Below are positions 15,001-30,000 of a stretch of 64,000 nucleotides of DNA, in pieces. The stretch covers positions 7,297 to 71,296 of the forward strand of contig CAZMGY010000018.1 of the NCBI GenBank assembly GCA_964565945.1, read 5' to 3'. The position numbers and the translations under genes were made by a program. The notes under the pieces were generated by a model. The model searched no databases. It saw only the letters and a program-made list of their open reading frames with translations, and was not told where the DNA came from. The stretch is from CAZMGY01 sp964565945 [NCBI: uncultured bacterium]. Its GTDB lineage: Bacteria; GCA-001730085. Every line of letters begins with the position of its first letter. Positions within the stretch are counted from its first letter, which is position 1.

Positions 15001-18000
15001 TAACTTGCTAGCAATAATAGCAGCTAACTGAACCACAGCGCGGACTATCCTAACCACAATGGCTAGGACTTTACCAATGATACCTGCGTATTTAAGGACC
15101 TTTTCGAGAATTTTAAGGATCTTGGCGACACCCTTAAGCATCGATGACAACAATTTACTTCCTTTGCTCTTCATCGTAAAAGAGATGATTTCCCCAGCAG
15201 CTCCACCCAGATTTTGTTTGCCGATTTGACCAGCACCACCTAGACCAAGGTTAACGTCTCTTTTGGCTTTGCGTTGAACCCGTGATGTTCGTCCAATCGA
15301 ATCATATTGTTCAGCTGTTTTAATACCATTCTTTTTCTCATGGATGGCCAATGGCCCTAGAAGGAATACGGCGCCTAAAAGGCCAAAGAAAAACTTCTCA
15401 AACCCGCTCATACCTTCCGTATCTCCAGTGTAAAGCCGCGAAATCTCATTGAGGAGATACCCCTCTTCGGCGCCAATGATTTTTTCAATTACACCTAAGA
15501 ACATAGCCAACAGACCGGTCACACCAGCATAAGGATCATTAACCATCGAAAAGATCATTGTAGGCATCATAATCATAAATTGGACAATGGCGAGCATCAT
15601 GCGAGCGGCAAAGGCGAAGAAGTTGATGCGGGCGTTTCGAGCGGAAGATTTCTTCTTGGTTTCTTTGTTATCCCCGTCATCATTACCATCTTTATCCCAA
15701 GGAGATGTGAATATTTTCTTCCAAGCATCTTCATCATCGCCACTCGTAACCATCATCATAACAACCGCTAGGATAAGCAAAATAATTAGCATTACAAGGG
15801 CAAATGTTCCCAAGGTCACAATCGACAAGGCAATGAAAGCAATGAACAATGCAGCACCCACTAAACCCGAAATAAGTGCCGACTGCTCGTCTTTGTTCAT
15901 AATAGCTTCGAGTTTTTCGAAGACTGCTTGAAGCTCGGCCCCAAGAAAGGCTGATTTTTTCTCAGAACGGCGCGCTCCTTTCACATCCACATGATCCTCA
16001 ACGGCACCGATCCACTTTTTAATCAAATAAAGCAAACCGTCACGAATTGTTTTGTAAATCTCTTCGAGCACTTTTAAAATAAGCTTAAGTCCTTGGAGCA
16101 AGTAGATGGTAACGTCAATCAAAGCTTTTTGTATTTCATACAATGGATTCGGCACAGAAAAAAGACCTAGCTCAAGGCTCGTTCCAATGCGTTTGAGGTC
16201 TTCTTTTTCTTCCTCTAGCGCTTCAATAGCCGATTCGAGACCACCCCGCGTTTCTTCAAGCAAGGTCACCACCGGCATAAATAAAACATTTATTAAAGCC
16301 TTTAATAATACTGGTAAAAAAAGTTCGATATTTTCGAACGCTTGACCAATAGTGTTGACCAATGGTCCAATAAAGCCCTGGATCCCACCAACAAAACTGG
16401 CGTGCATTTCTTGATTCACAATACTGTATTGTTGTTGTTTGAAGGAGCCTCCATATGTAATGACAAGGCTATCTGCAATACTAATTCCCAAAGAAATAAT
16501 ATCACCAAGGACAGGAATATGATCTAAAACATTAAACGATGAGGATAATTTGCCCCAAGTGTCAATCATACGTGTACGACGACGGCGACCATGAGTCATA
16601 ATGCTGTTATCGCTATAAATCAAGGAATCACGATCCGTACCTGTGAAACTGTCCACTTGAAAAATATCATACCCGGCATTATTAAAATCAGTGAAATAAA
16701 AGTAGTCGGTTTCCACGATGCCGTATTCATATGTTGAACGCATCGTTTGATAGCCATAGTTGTTGCGAGCATCAAAAATTTGCTGAACACGTGTTTTCTT
16801 TTTAAGTGGTTTACCACCTTCTATCGTTGTGAACTTTTTCATAAAAATGGCGTTACCAGCTCGGTCATAAATTACTCCTGGTTGGTGCCATGGCTCATCA
16901 ATTTTTTGAATATCACCTTCGGCTCCACCAGGGAGATCTTTCTCTGATACTTTATATTTGAGCGTACGGTTGACTTTTCCATTTTTGAATTGGTTCGTTT
17001 TATCTAATGGAGGGATATTTTTATAATAATTACGATCCTTTATTTGCTCTTTAACCGAACCCTTCCAGTTGAAATCTGGATCATAATGCCAGGCCCCATG
17101 AAAACTGCGGTTATGTCCGCCATCGGCCGAAGGTGCCAGCGAATCTTCCATCCAACGATAAAGTTGTACTTGCTTGCTCACAGAATCTAACATGTAGTAC
17201 ATATAAGCTTTATTAATGGTTGTACGGTTATCATAGTCAAAATCCCAGTATGGCACGCTTGTACGATCAAAAACTTCGGGTGACCATAAGTTTTTCTTTT
17301 CGACAAACGTTTTGATCAAGTTGAACACTTGTTTGCTTTTGCTATAAAACGTCGCGCCTAAAAGATCTTTTTGAGCTTGTGTAAAATCCCCTTCAACTAG
17401 AAATTGATAGCTATCGGTTGTTCTAAAAATCTTGTTGTACAAGGCCTCTTCGCCTGCAAGATTAAGAATTTTTTTAAAAGAAGCTTTAGTTGCAGCATGA
17501 AAAAAGTCTGTCACCACATATTCATCAATGGTATTCTTTTGGATATATCCCGCGTTGGCCAAAGCTGTTAATTGGGCGCTAGTAAAATCACTTTCGGAGT
17601 TGGATGCAGCCAATGCAGCATCTTGAGGATTTAAGTAACCATCTTTTTTATCGTAAAAGACGCGTTTCACTTCACCATTGGCATCAAGATATTCTTTAGT
17701 TTTAAGAATTTTAAACAACTCAACTGCCTGTGCCTCTGTAAGTCCCAAAGACAGCAAGTTGCGTGCATCAATTAGAGCTCCTCCGATGGCCTCATCATAG
17801 CGAAGGGCTGAAGTTCCTGAGTTATTGCCATGCGAAGAAGTTTCACGTTCCCCTTTAAAGCTTTCTTCGACAAAGTGAGCTTCTTTACGTGTATAAAATG
17901 CAGCGGGATTTCCCTCGGAATAAGAGCTTCTGACGTTGCTATAAGCTTCTCCCGAAGAATCATTTTCTGTGCGTAACAGACCAATACCAGGATTAAGAAT

Positions 18001-21000
18001 AGCTGTTTCATCGCTGGAAAGCACATTGATACTTTCAACCTCTTCATTATACCACCCAGATTCTTCATCTTTTTTCGGGGGCGTGTCATTCAAAAATCCA
18101 TAAACAGGCCCTTCAAGTGCATTAAAGCGCTCTTGAGAAGTATTAATATTAAAGAAATCATTCAAGTGCGCCAAAGTCCCTGTGGTTGATTTTTCGGTGA
18201 AGCCATGCTTGAACCATTCGTAATGGGTTTCTTTGCGAGAAGTTGAGGTAACCTTACCATCTGGCGAGCGATTGTACTTATTAAAGGTTTTTTGCATGCC
18301 ATGTTCATCGTAGGTTGAATCCTTAAGATACTCGCGGGTGTAATTGAAATAATCGTTGTACCGAAAGAATTCATGCCCTTCTTTCCCGCTTGCAACTGCA
18401 TCAAATTTATTAACTGTAATGTAAAAAGCTTCATCATCACGAGTAAAACCATAGTTTCCATCAGGTTGAATATACTTAAGTTCCGTCAAATAGCGAGGTT
18501 CAACACCGCTATATTGACTGGTGATAAAATCTCCCAGACGTCCTTTTTGTATTGAAAACTGAGAACTTCCACTAATCAAGGCTGAAAGTGCCGCAGGATC
18601 GTATTTCCCATGTTTTTCCAAATCTTTTTTAAGAATAAGCACCTTACCTGTTTTTGACAAGTTAAAGCTAGACTCTGGCGGCATTGCGTTCAACACAGTC
18701 TGATTAAGCTGAGCGCTGCCTTTACTGCGAATTTTGTAGAAAAGCTCTCCATTTTCCCATTCTTCGGTGAATCCGATGTCGCGACCTAGGCGAATATTGT
18801 AAATATTTTGAAATGCTTGCCAAGGTGTTGAGCCACGATTGTAATTATCAATTTGCGCATAAGTAGAGCGATCGCTACTTGTGATATTGCCAAAGAAGTC
18901 ACGCCCATGAATTTGATAATCATTCATGATGTATTTAAGCACCAGCTTGGGATTACCGTTTTCATCATTTAGATCATCTGCTCCTTGCTCTTGATTGTAG
19001 ATTTGTTGAAGCACGGTATCCCCAGTTAAGCTTTTTTTAATATTCTTGAAGTTTTGACCATATTTTTCAAGGGCTTGACCTGCTATCATAAGTCTTGCTC
19101 GTTTAGAGCCAGCTGTCAAAAAATGCGTGTCGTATATGCTCTTTAATTTACCTGATAATGAGTCATATTTGGCCTTGCTAGTAGCCGCTTTGAAAAGAGA
19201 CCTAATACTTGTATCTATGCTCGATTCACCTATGCTCTCCGATTGCAACAAGTTTTTAATACTTTTGTAATCATCCCAACCAAAAATTTGTTCAACTTTT
19301 TTATACTGGTTCTGACTAACTAAACCGCCATTTTCATCGATCTTATCTTCAAGGTAATACCATTCATGGTGACCTTCTTTGTACGCACTCACTTCTCCCC
19401 AAAATGAATGATCATAGTCCACTTGAGCGGTTCCTTTGCGAGCCTTCTTAAAAGCCTCTCCTTCACGGATCGTTAGTTTAAGATGAGGACGAGCAAAACT
19501 CGTCATGCCAAAATTCTCACCTTCCAAAGCGAATTCAAGACGTTGTTTAATAGAAAATGTTCCTGGAACAAACTCTTTACCTGGCTCCATCGCTTCTTCT
19601 TTGAGATCAGCTAAGGAATTAATATTGCTCATATCAATCACATCTTCAACTTTTCTATAGTTAAGCTTGGTGTCGAAGTAATACTTAATATCTTGTTCCA
19701 TCGTGCTTTTGGCTTCACCATTCAAATGATTGATAGACGTTTCAAAAATTTTGGATGCTTTTTGGCCTTGATAATTAGTCTTATGTCTCACAGTAGTGGT
19801 TTTATCATCTCTAAAAGATATCGGAGAACCTTGGGCATGATCAACTTTAAAGCCGTTAGCTACACGTGTGAAAGATTGAACACGACCGAGAGGGTCTTTG
19901 ATTTGATCATAAATCCGATTATTTTGATAATTTTGGACCTCATTGTAAGAATTGAACTGATGGCTAGCATTGATCATTTGTTTCATATGATCCATACTGA
20001 GTACTTTGTCAGGTGTCTTGAAACCTTTGTGGAAATTATAGATTTGTTCCTTATAATTTTCTTTTTTTTGTCCTGTTTTAATTTCGTAATTAATATCCTC
20101 CATCAAGTTTTGAGTACCAGTTTGTCCTTGACGTGCAATTAAGCGTGCTTTCAAGATCAAGTCATTGGTGGTTGTTAATTCGTGGATTTTTGTTGTTTTA
20201 AGAAGGCTGCCTTCATAAGTATTTTCCACATAGTTGATGTCTTTGGTTTTTTGGTAGCCGAGCTGGGAGGCCCTATCAACTAAAGCAGAATATTGTGTAT
20301 CTAGGTTCTTATAAACATTATCAGTAGTGACCATACGGTTCAATAGTTGACCCCCAACCAAATAATTTGCATCCATTGTACGAACAATGATTTGCTGGGT
20401 TCCATCTGAGCGATTGAAGTTAGTGGCGACTAAATTGTCTGTGGATTCAATATAACCAATATTGCTAAGAAGTTCTTCGTTTAAGGTTTCCCAAATTTGT
20501 TGTTCCTTACCTGCAAAACGAGCGTCTAGGTTTAGTTCTTCGGATCCATAAAGTAATTCAAGCGACTTACGCACTTCTCCACTACTTTCGATATAGCCTT
20601 TGTCTAGCAAGTCATCCCAAAGAGCATTAACATCGGATTGACTCATGAATGGGAGAAATTTCTTTTTACTTGTTTTTTTGCTAATAAAATCATCGTAATC
20701 GGTGTAAGCGCGAATATCTGATAAGTGATTTTTCCATACTTTTTCATACTCTTTGAACGACAGTTCATGGCCATATTGGTTGAATTTAGTATTTTTCCTT
20801 AAAGTCGTTTTTTTCGTGATCGATCCATTGTGATCAATCGTACTATTATTGGTTTGCGAAATAAGAGTTTTTCCATTCAGATCATGCATCAAGTTGGTGC
20901 GTCGCACCGATTTGATTTCGTAAGGTTTAGACATATCATCTGCAGAAAACTTTGTGATCATTTCTTGAGTGAATAAATCACGACCAGCTATGTTTTTAAC

Positions 21001-24000
21001 AATTCCCATACTATTGCGGACTTCTTTAGCTACAATCACTTCATCGACATAATTTTCTTTAAGTACAGTGAACTCGAGAGCTTGCTGCTTATCGTTAAAT
21101 GTATAGTTTTCGGTTGTTTCACGTGTATGCATCGACTTGGCGCTAAAGTCAATGGCAGCAAGACTTGTGTGATTGAATTGGCCAAAGGTTTCGTAAACAA
21201 GATCTTGGTAGCGATTATCAATTTGTTTAGACATTAAGGCTTGTCCAACACCATAATCCATATTCGTTTGTGTGTAATTGATGAATGGATCACCCTTGCG
21301 CTGAGTGGCACGAATCGATTGTGTTTCTTTGCGGTTGGCGTTATACTGGATGTAAGCGATTACTGTTTTTTCAATATGGTCATCGGCTAGCCCTGCTTGA
21401 ATAATTACTTTATTTTTTTCAGAAAAACGCTTCAAACCATGGTGATTATGATCTGGAATATCGCTATCATAAATAGAATAATAGCTATTGTTAGTTGTTG
21501 TTTTGAAATAGTGGTTAGCTTTGGCAATATTTTTATTCGTTGTAGGGTCTTTTTCGATAACAAAGTCTTTTTCAACAGATTTAATAAGAAAATTTCCTTC
21601 GAATTGATTATTTTTAACAACTTTACTATTAAGGCTAAAAGATGCATCATCGCCACCTGCGCCAATATCACTCAAGTTGATATAAAGTTCGGTGTCTGTT
21701 TGAATAGGACGACCGCGACCATCAAAACCAGTCATTTGATCCACTTGGTAAGAGCGACGATTGTTAGCCCTAAGAGCATTGTTAACGCTGGCATAAGCTG
21801 CTGTATCGTCAACATACTCAAAGGTATCTTGGTTCAAGATTTCCAAACTGTTAGATGCAATAGCAGCACTATACATATAGGAATCAAAACGTTTTTGCTG
21901 AATCCATCCCAAGGAAGGATGTCTTTGATAAGTGATCTTATCGCTCACCCGGTTGACATTGACGGTTTTGCCATCGGACTCACGAACAATGGCAACTGCT
22001 TCCTGAAGGTCGGTTGTTTGTCTAAAGCTTAATTTACGGTTGAATTTATCATAGATAATGTCATGTTCCGAACGTACCACTTCGGAATAACTGTCGGCGC
22101 GCTTTAAGTCAATAAAATGCTCTTTGTTTTTACGTATTTTCGATAAAGTCACTTGTTTGGCCACACGACCATAAGAGTCATATTTGAACTGATTTTCTTC
22201 CACTTTTTTCAGTTTGTTACTAAACATTTCTCTTTGAGCAACCGTCGTTTTGCTTCCATCAAAATGACGAACTTCGTCGCGAACTTTATAATTAGCAAAA
22301 TAAGCGCCTAAATACGCTCTGTTTTGAGTGCGTCTCTCGACAATTACATCACCGGCATCCAATGTTCCTGGACGGTAAACATTAACAATCTCACCAATTT
22401 TGAGTCCATTGATATTATGGTTAAGGACTGCTTCTTCATGAGATGTTTTCACCATAAGATCGTCGTATTTGGTACGCGTTTCTAGAGCTGCTGCTCCATT
22501 AAAATCATAAGCAAAGTAATTGTTCACATTGCGTCCAACAAATTCGACGCCTCTACTTTGATTCAAAAGAGCTTCCATATCGTGTGAAAATCCTGCAATG
22601 CGGGCAAAAGAATCACGGACTTTCTGGAAGGAACTATAGGTCCAACCGTAAACTCCGCTACTCAATTTCTGAATCACTTTGTCGGTCGACAACTGGTTAA
22701 TCACAGCTAAGCTAACCATAGAGCTAGTTAAACGACCATGCGTAATAGTTGAGTTTTGATTATGTTTAGCTACATCTGCTGAATTGGCTGAGAAACTATC
22801 GACAATCTTCTTCTTTTGACGCCCTGTGTCATAATATTGAAAATATGTGCGATTACTGCTCAAGATCGTGTTATTTGCGTCGCGAACCACACGCAATTCT
22901 TCAATTTTATTATTGCCCCCATAGATATTACGCATTTCGGTAATATCTTTAAGATTAGCAACAGTTACTCCCGAGCGATTCAATTCCGACCAATTCATTA
23001 AATCGCTATAGTGGTCATTGCCTTTAAAGTTTTTGTTCATCATATAACCATTCAAAAGAGTGCTACTGCCCGACATTTGGCTGCTGTAAGTGAAGGTTTT
23101 TTCGTCGCTATGATCATCACTATAGGTTTTTAAACGTAAGGTTTCATTTAGACCCTTCCCTTCTTCATAAACCACTTCTTTAACAATTTTAGCATTAGCC
23201 GCTGGAGTTACCGAAGCATAGCCTTTCCAGCTACGCTTAACATGATTGTAAGTACCATCTTGTGTTTCATTCAAGCTATCGTAAAGTAAATTGTCGACCA
23301 AATCGTATTCCTTGTCGATTACTTCATCAAGAGTTGAATTTGTTAGTAATGGTGGGTTTTTTGTAACTGAAGTCATTACATTTTTGATCAACCTGTGATA
23401 CGTATCGTAGATTTTAACAGATGATGAAATTTTGCGGTTCCATACAGAATCACCAGCATGAAGCACACGACCAGTTAATCCCATAAAATGCTTCGCGTCA
23501 TCATACTCAGCTTCAAGGTAAATATCATCAATAACACTCTCACCCTTTTTGATGCCTACGCGATTATCCGAGCGCAAATAATAGCTGTACTCACCATTGT
23601 TGATAGTGTGGCCGTTAATGGTGATATCCCCTTCAGCACCTTGCTTGGCGCGAATTTCACCTGCAGTAAAAACAAATTCATGACCAGTTGCATAAACTTT
23701 ACCGAATGTTTTAAGCTTACCTCCAACCATACGTTCGCTCACAGTGATGCCAACATTCTCGAGAACATTTCCCCCATAGATGCGAATCCCATATTGGCCA
23801 GAAGATTTTTGATAATATTCGTAATATCCGCTATTGATAACAACTGGTGAACGAACTTGAATAGGTGTATCCCCATTTTCGTATTTCATAATAAGTCCAT
23901 GGGTCGAACTTGCAGGGTTAAGTTCAAATTCGAAATCATATTCGATCCGACCTGTTGGACGTGGATAATCGTTCACTAAGGTTGAAGCTAAAGTGACATT

Positions 24001-27000
24001 AGGAATGATCACACCATCTTTGTCCTTAAGTCCTAATGTGTTATCGTCACGGATATAGAATGTGCTCTTTAAGTCGTCAATTTTTTGAGGTGGATCACCG
24101 ACAGTGCTTGGGAAATTGTCCGTACTTACAGGAGGAAGAATCACACCGCCTAAGGGGGTATCTTGAATGGTTACAGCCGTTTCAGCAATCTTAAAAGGTT
24201 CGACATCGTAGATACGCATATTGGCAGCGTTATCTTCGGTGAAACGAACGGCATCTTGCGTAGAATAATCAACGCTGGAAACACCATCAAACGTGATGGT
24301 TTGTTTACGGCTCAACGTTTCGGTATTTTCTTTAAGTTCCATTCCATAAGCATCGTAGCTAAAATCAGATGTGCTTTTGGTCATCAAGGCATTATTTTCG
24401 ATCACTTGGCGTTGTTTTTGCTTAACAGTTGTGTCACTCCCCCCTCCAAAACGCTCTAAAGATAGAATTTCTTTATGCAATAACTGCGTGTAATCTTTAT
24501 CGTTGTATACGCTTTCGTACGATTTCTTTTCTTGGCGAAAGGCATCATATTCTTGTGTAACCTCTTTCCATGTCTCTGTTTGTCTTGGAGGATTGATTCT
24601 TCTGGTAATGGCATGCACTTTTTTCTCTTTCGATAGTAAATCTTCTGTGTAACTTTGATAATCGGTTACAGTGGCTATTTCGAATGAGTTTTGCGTCATA
24701 CGTGCAACGGTACCATCATCGTTATAGGTCTTTGTCATTGAATGAAAAGGACGTTCCCTACCAGCAATCACTCGACCAGAGCGCGTTCTCACATGATTCT
24801 GTGATGTTTCACGGCGATGGCTATCGTAAGTGTAGCTCACAACATCTTGTTCAAGCTCATCTCCAGTCACAGCGCTTATCGTGACTACTGCTTTATCAAG
24901 AAAGTCTTTATCGAAAGCAAATTCTCTAATAGTCTCACCCACCGCAAGACCTTTATTGTTGTAGTTGGTTTGGATGGTTTTAGTTCTAGGCTCTTCGCCA
25001 TAGCCACGTGAAAGTGCTACGCTCTGAGTTGCGCGACCTAAAGCATTATAGCTTTGATTCCAAATCACACGATCAGATTTAAAATTGACTTGATCTCCTG
25101 GTATATTGGTGACCGTTGAGACTTTTTCGCGACTAACACGTCCTCGATTATCATAAGTGAAGTGAGTGATTTCCGTATGTGGTAAATTATCTACACTTGA
25201 TCCCGTTTCCACGGTTATGTCTAACTTATCTCCGTAAACATTATAAGAATTATAGCTCATTTTGGTGACTTTTTGACCACGAGAAGGAAGCGTTTTTGTT
25301 ACAATATCTTGCATTTTACGTCCTGTGGTGTTATCGAAAGAGTTTTCTGTCTTTTCATGCAAATAATGCACCACATTATCTTGAGGTACATAGCTATAGG
25401 CATTTTTTTTCGAGATAAAGTGATTGTTAAGATCAAAGCGATAGGTATTTTTAGTAACAATTTTTTTACGAGGCAAATCGGCGGATCCTTCGGAGCCATT
25501 TCGAGGATAAACAAGTGCAGTTGTTTCATAGACGCGGCCAAATCGATCTTGAAGCATACTTTCTTTTTGTTTACTTAGGCGGAAACCAGTATCGGTGAAA
25601 GTCTCTGTGGTCCTCTCTTGAACCTGACCGTCATTATAATATTGATCATAGGTGATCCGTGTATGCTCCCAAAGATATTTATCGGCTTCATTACCCGTTT
25701 CGGTATAATACGTTTTTTGATCTTTTTGGGTTGGATAACCTTTTTGACCAATCACCTGTTGCATATTATATGTTTTATCAACGATAAGAATATTTTGAAT
25801 ATTCTTGTTACGATCTCTTTCAATATTTTTGACCTGTGTTTCTAAATCATACGAATTATAAGTTCTGTAGCTCTCTGACATAGACGAAAGCACTCCGCTT
25901 TCCAAAGCACCATCCATACTGTTAAGCCCTGCATTTTCGTAACTATAAGTCACGCTACTTAAATTAACAGAACCATCTTCGGCATAAACCGAATATACCA
26001 GTTCAGCTTTGGACTCTGATCCAAGGCCTTTGAGTAAGCGAGAGGTTTTCCATGAATTGCCATGAACATCGAGATTTTGTTTCCACATAATATTTTGAAG
26101 AACAACAGAAGAATTAGCAAAGGTTGATCTTTGGTTTTCGTAAATGCTGCGCCTAAGATGATCATAGTACTGTTCCATTTTGACGGTTGCTGTAACGCTA
26201 CTTTGATCATCCCCATAATGCTCAGTCGTTTTTTCCAGAACATTATCAAAGTGATCGTATTCATCATAAGTAATTTTTCGTCTGGTGCGATAATGCTTAG
26301 TTGGTCCACTCAAATCCAAATCGGTGTACATGGCCTTACGGGTTCTTTTGTCAACGATTTCATGCGTTTTACGGCCTGTCACATCATCGTAAGTGTTGTA
26401 GATCTCGGTGATCGATTCGCGGGGCTGTCCCTCTTCGAGAAGATTGGTAACCGTTTCGGTCTTTTTATTGATAAAGTCGGCAAAAAAGACCGCATGTTTA
26501 AAATGATTGATGCTGGTAATGCGTTCATAAGGTTGATCATTTAAATCAGATGCAGAACGAGGATAATTATCGCGTGTGACGATGTTTTGGCGTTCGAATG
26601 CGTCGAATAAAATGGTTTCTTTATATTTTTCAACACGGTTGTTAGGTGCAGGATTGTTGTTATAACGTTCGATGAATTTTTTCGAAAAGCGGTAATCATC
26701 ATCGTAATCTAATCCTCGAGTGACGCGGGTTTCTTTCAAATGTCTGTTTGAGGCGATGTCATTAGTGTAATAGATCTCTTCACGATCGGTCAAAGCAATC
26801 CCTTGAGCACGCAAACGATTATTGCTGTAATCACGATACAAATCCTTAATCGTAATGATGGTTCTTGTACGTGATTTGAATGATTCTAAAGCCAATTTAA
26901 TAGGAATGAATTTTAAATTTCCAGCGGAGTGTTCAATTGTTTCTGTGATGTAATAAATCATTTCAGCCAAGTTTTTAGCAGCAATCACTTCATCCAGTTG

Positions 27001-30000
27001 ATCGCTTGACAAAGATACCGCTAATTGAGTTAAGCGTGTTTTGGCAGCAATAAAATTCATATTAGATCTAGATAAATCATATAAAGCCTCTTTAATCGCT
27101 AAATCCTTTTCTATTATGCGTGCTTTAGTGGCCAACACAGCTTCGTAAAGTGGTCGATAATTGAACTTCTTTTCCGATAATTTACGTAATTCCGCGATCA
27201 CCTCATCAATGCTCGTATCTGCAGCAAGAAGGGCTTTAGTAAGGTCTGTGTTTTCAGTTAAACGTGCATTTTCAGCAATCAAAAAAGCTTTGATAGAACT
27301 CAGGTTATTTGCTGAAGCAAGCTGCTTAGATATATCCTCTAGCAGTGGTGCTGTTTCTGTCGTCCGATAGAATGTCTCTAGATTCCATGCATTGTATCCT
27401 AATTCTCCGTTGTCTTTGACATGCGTGACGTGCGTTTGACTCTTAACAAGATCTTTACTGATGCTAATGTCTGTGTAGTCGTTAAGGTTATCATTTACCG
27501 ATGAAGGCGCTCCATACGTGGTGATGGAGGATTCTTTTTTAAGACCTGTTGCTTGATCATAGGTATTTTGTGTGTCACGAATGAGCTTTTCACTGCCACT
27601 GCCAGAAATTTCAGAAATGATATGTTTCACTTGACCACGGATGTCAAAATCCAGCGACCATTTTTTCTCGACAACAGTGTTGCTGCCAGCTGTCGATACA
27701 ATGCCTTCATAAGTTTGACGATGGTCTTTGTTATAACGGTTGGTGAATGTACGAACAGCTGAACTCGATTGATCTTCGTCGGTTAAGGTTACACGCTTAG
27801 TTAAAATATTCTCAAATTCATCAAAACTTAGATACTCAGTTTTTTTACGGCTAAAAAAAGATTTGCTCTTATCGAGCGTCTTGCTCAAATCGTTCCGCTT
27901 ATAAGTAGCTTGGGTTTCGGTTTGTTTGCGCAAGGTATTGTCATATGTGTAATCTGTCGTGATTTCACTTTTTTGCTGACCAGAATAAGTTCGAGCGGCT
28001 GCAAATGTGCGATGGCGAGTTCTTTTTTGAGCTGAATCATCAAAAACAAAGGCGCGTTCCAAAGTCTGAGAGATAGTGAATTCTTCACTATTGTAAAGGT
28101 AGGTGTTTTCCTTAATCACATGACCCTCAGGGGCCTCTCCAGAAACACTATGTTTACCATATTCGTCAATCAAAACAATCGCTTCACGATCATAGATATC
28201 ATAGAATATATGTTCGATATTTTTGGCCACATAGAATAGGTTGGCTCCGTCAGAAGCTGGAGCCCCATTATCGCCACGGCTAATGTAACGTTTAATATTA
28301 CGATCAATCACGCGGTTTTGATGATCATAAGAATTAAAGACTGTTTCTCGTGTTTTGTCGTAAATTTCAGTATCCGTAACTGGATCAAAGACAAATTCTT
28401 TAATGGTTTCTTTACTCATATTGCCTGAAGGACCAAGATTTGGATTGCTTAAATCAAAAGTACGCTCTACATAATTGATTCCAAAAATAGTGGCACTTTC
28501 TTGAGCTCCACCAGTATATTTAACCAATTTGCGCTCACTCTCGCGATCCCATTGGTCGTAACTTATATTAGAAACAACTTCGCTGTTTTTAATATTGCCA
28601 GTTATTTGAGCACGATTAATGGTCGTTGAGGCTAGATTAATAGGCAAACTGTTGACTTTGGCCGATGTTCCATAGTGCACAACAATTTCAGCACTCATAA
28701 GACCCCGGTTTTTGGCATCATTATAAGTACGATCAAGTAGCTTGAGTTTCCCTATCGATCCTCCACCAATTTTGTACTCTACGATTTGAGTTGCATTGCC
28801 ACGAGGATCAAAAGCTTGTTTCCATTGGATACGTGTAGCTGATTTACCATCGCCAAAATCAGAAACTTTGGTTTCTTTGCTTACACGACCCTCGGCATCT
28901 CTTAAATACGTAATGATGTCAGTTTTGCTGCCTTTTTGTGTGGTTCGACTCATTTGACGGTTAACTTTATCAAAACTTAAGATTTTGGTTGTTTCTATAG
29001 TCTCAAAGAAAGTACCAGCATCGGTCAAGTCAAGGGCAACCCCGGGGATTTGAGGGATTTTTTTGGTTTGTTCGGTCTCGATTTCGCGTCCATGAGAATC
29101 ATGAGTGTAATTGGTATTGATTTGCATGCCGTAGGCACCTTTATTATTCCCCTCATCATCTAGTGTATCTGACCATTCAAAATAATTTTCTTCTTTGGAT
29201 TGTGGCATGTCATTTTGAACACCTAGATATTTCTGATTGCTATAACTGCGTTCAACATATCGAAAGCCAGCTTGATCGGTACCATTTTTATAGAAAACTT
29301 TTTGTTTGTCCGACACTTGGCGATCAAAAATATCGTATTTAATATCATAGATACGTTCTTTTCCTGTTCGCTTGTTATCCATTGTTAAGATTTCGTTTGT
29401 TTTGGCAACTGCTAAGCCTCTTTCGTTATAGGTATAGTCAGATTCAATACGCTTCGACTGGGCCACATAAGGTCGAGCCAAAATAGTGCTAATATCACTA
29501 CTACTTTTGTAAGCGCTGTAATCATTAGGTTGATCATTGATGTATTTGGTGTTAGTTTTTTTTTGAAGCATACCAGAGTTAAGTAAATCTGTGTCGAAAG
29601 CATAGTATTCCATGATATCTTGGTTTTTGCTCAAAACACCTTCTTTAAATTCGTATGTCGTACGCGAACGATTACGATCCAAGAAATCTTGCTCCACTTC
29701 GACAATCTGCTGATTCGACCATTGTCCCGCCGTTTTGATTGTCCCAAAGCCAGTTGTTTTCATGACACGATCGTTTCTATCGATATAGCTTCGAAAAACA
29801 GCCCAGGCTTTATTAAAATCTTCTCGAGAAACATTTCCCTGAATACTTTGATAAGCTTCTTCTTTAATCATCCGTCTCAATGCATCTTTAAGGAAATCTT
29901 TGCGAGTCATGGTCCAGCTAATGATGCCATCGACATCCTGAATGATATTGTAGGATTTAACCTTGTTGTAAAGATTAGGAGCAATGGCATCTAAGGAGAT

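Noticed and set aside
21397-22032. Plus-strand ORF of 211 codons opposite the giant gene
   Set aside because: It is antisense to the YD repeats, has no ribosome site or recognisable domain, and its composition follows from the giant frame on the other strand. The same holds for other plus-strand ORFs of 60-150 codons in 1-54390.
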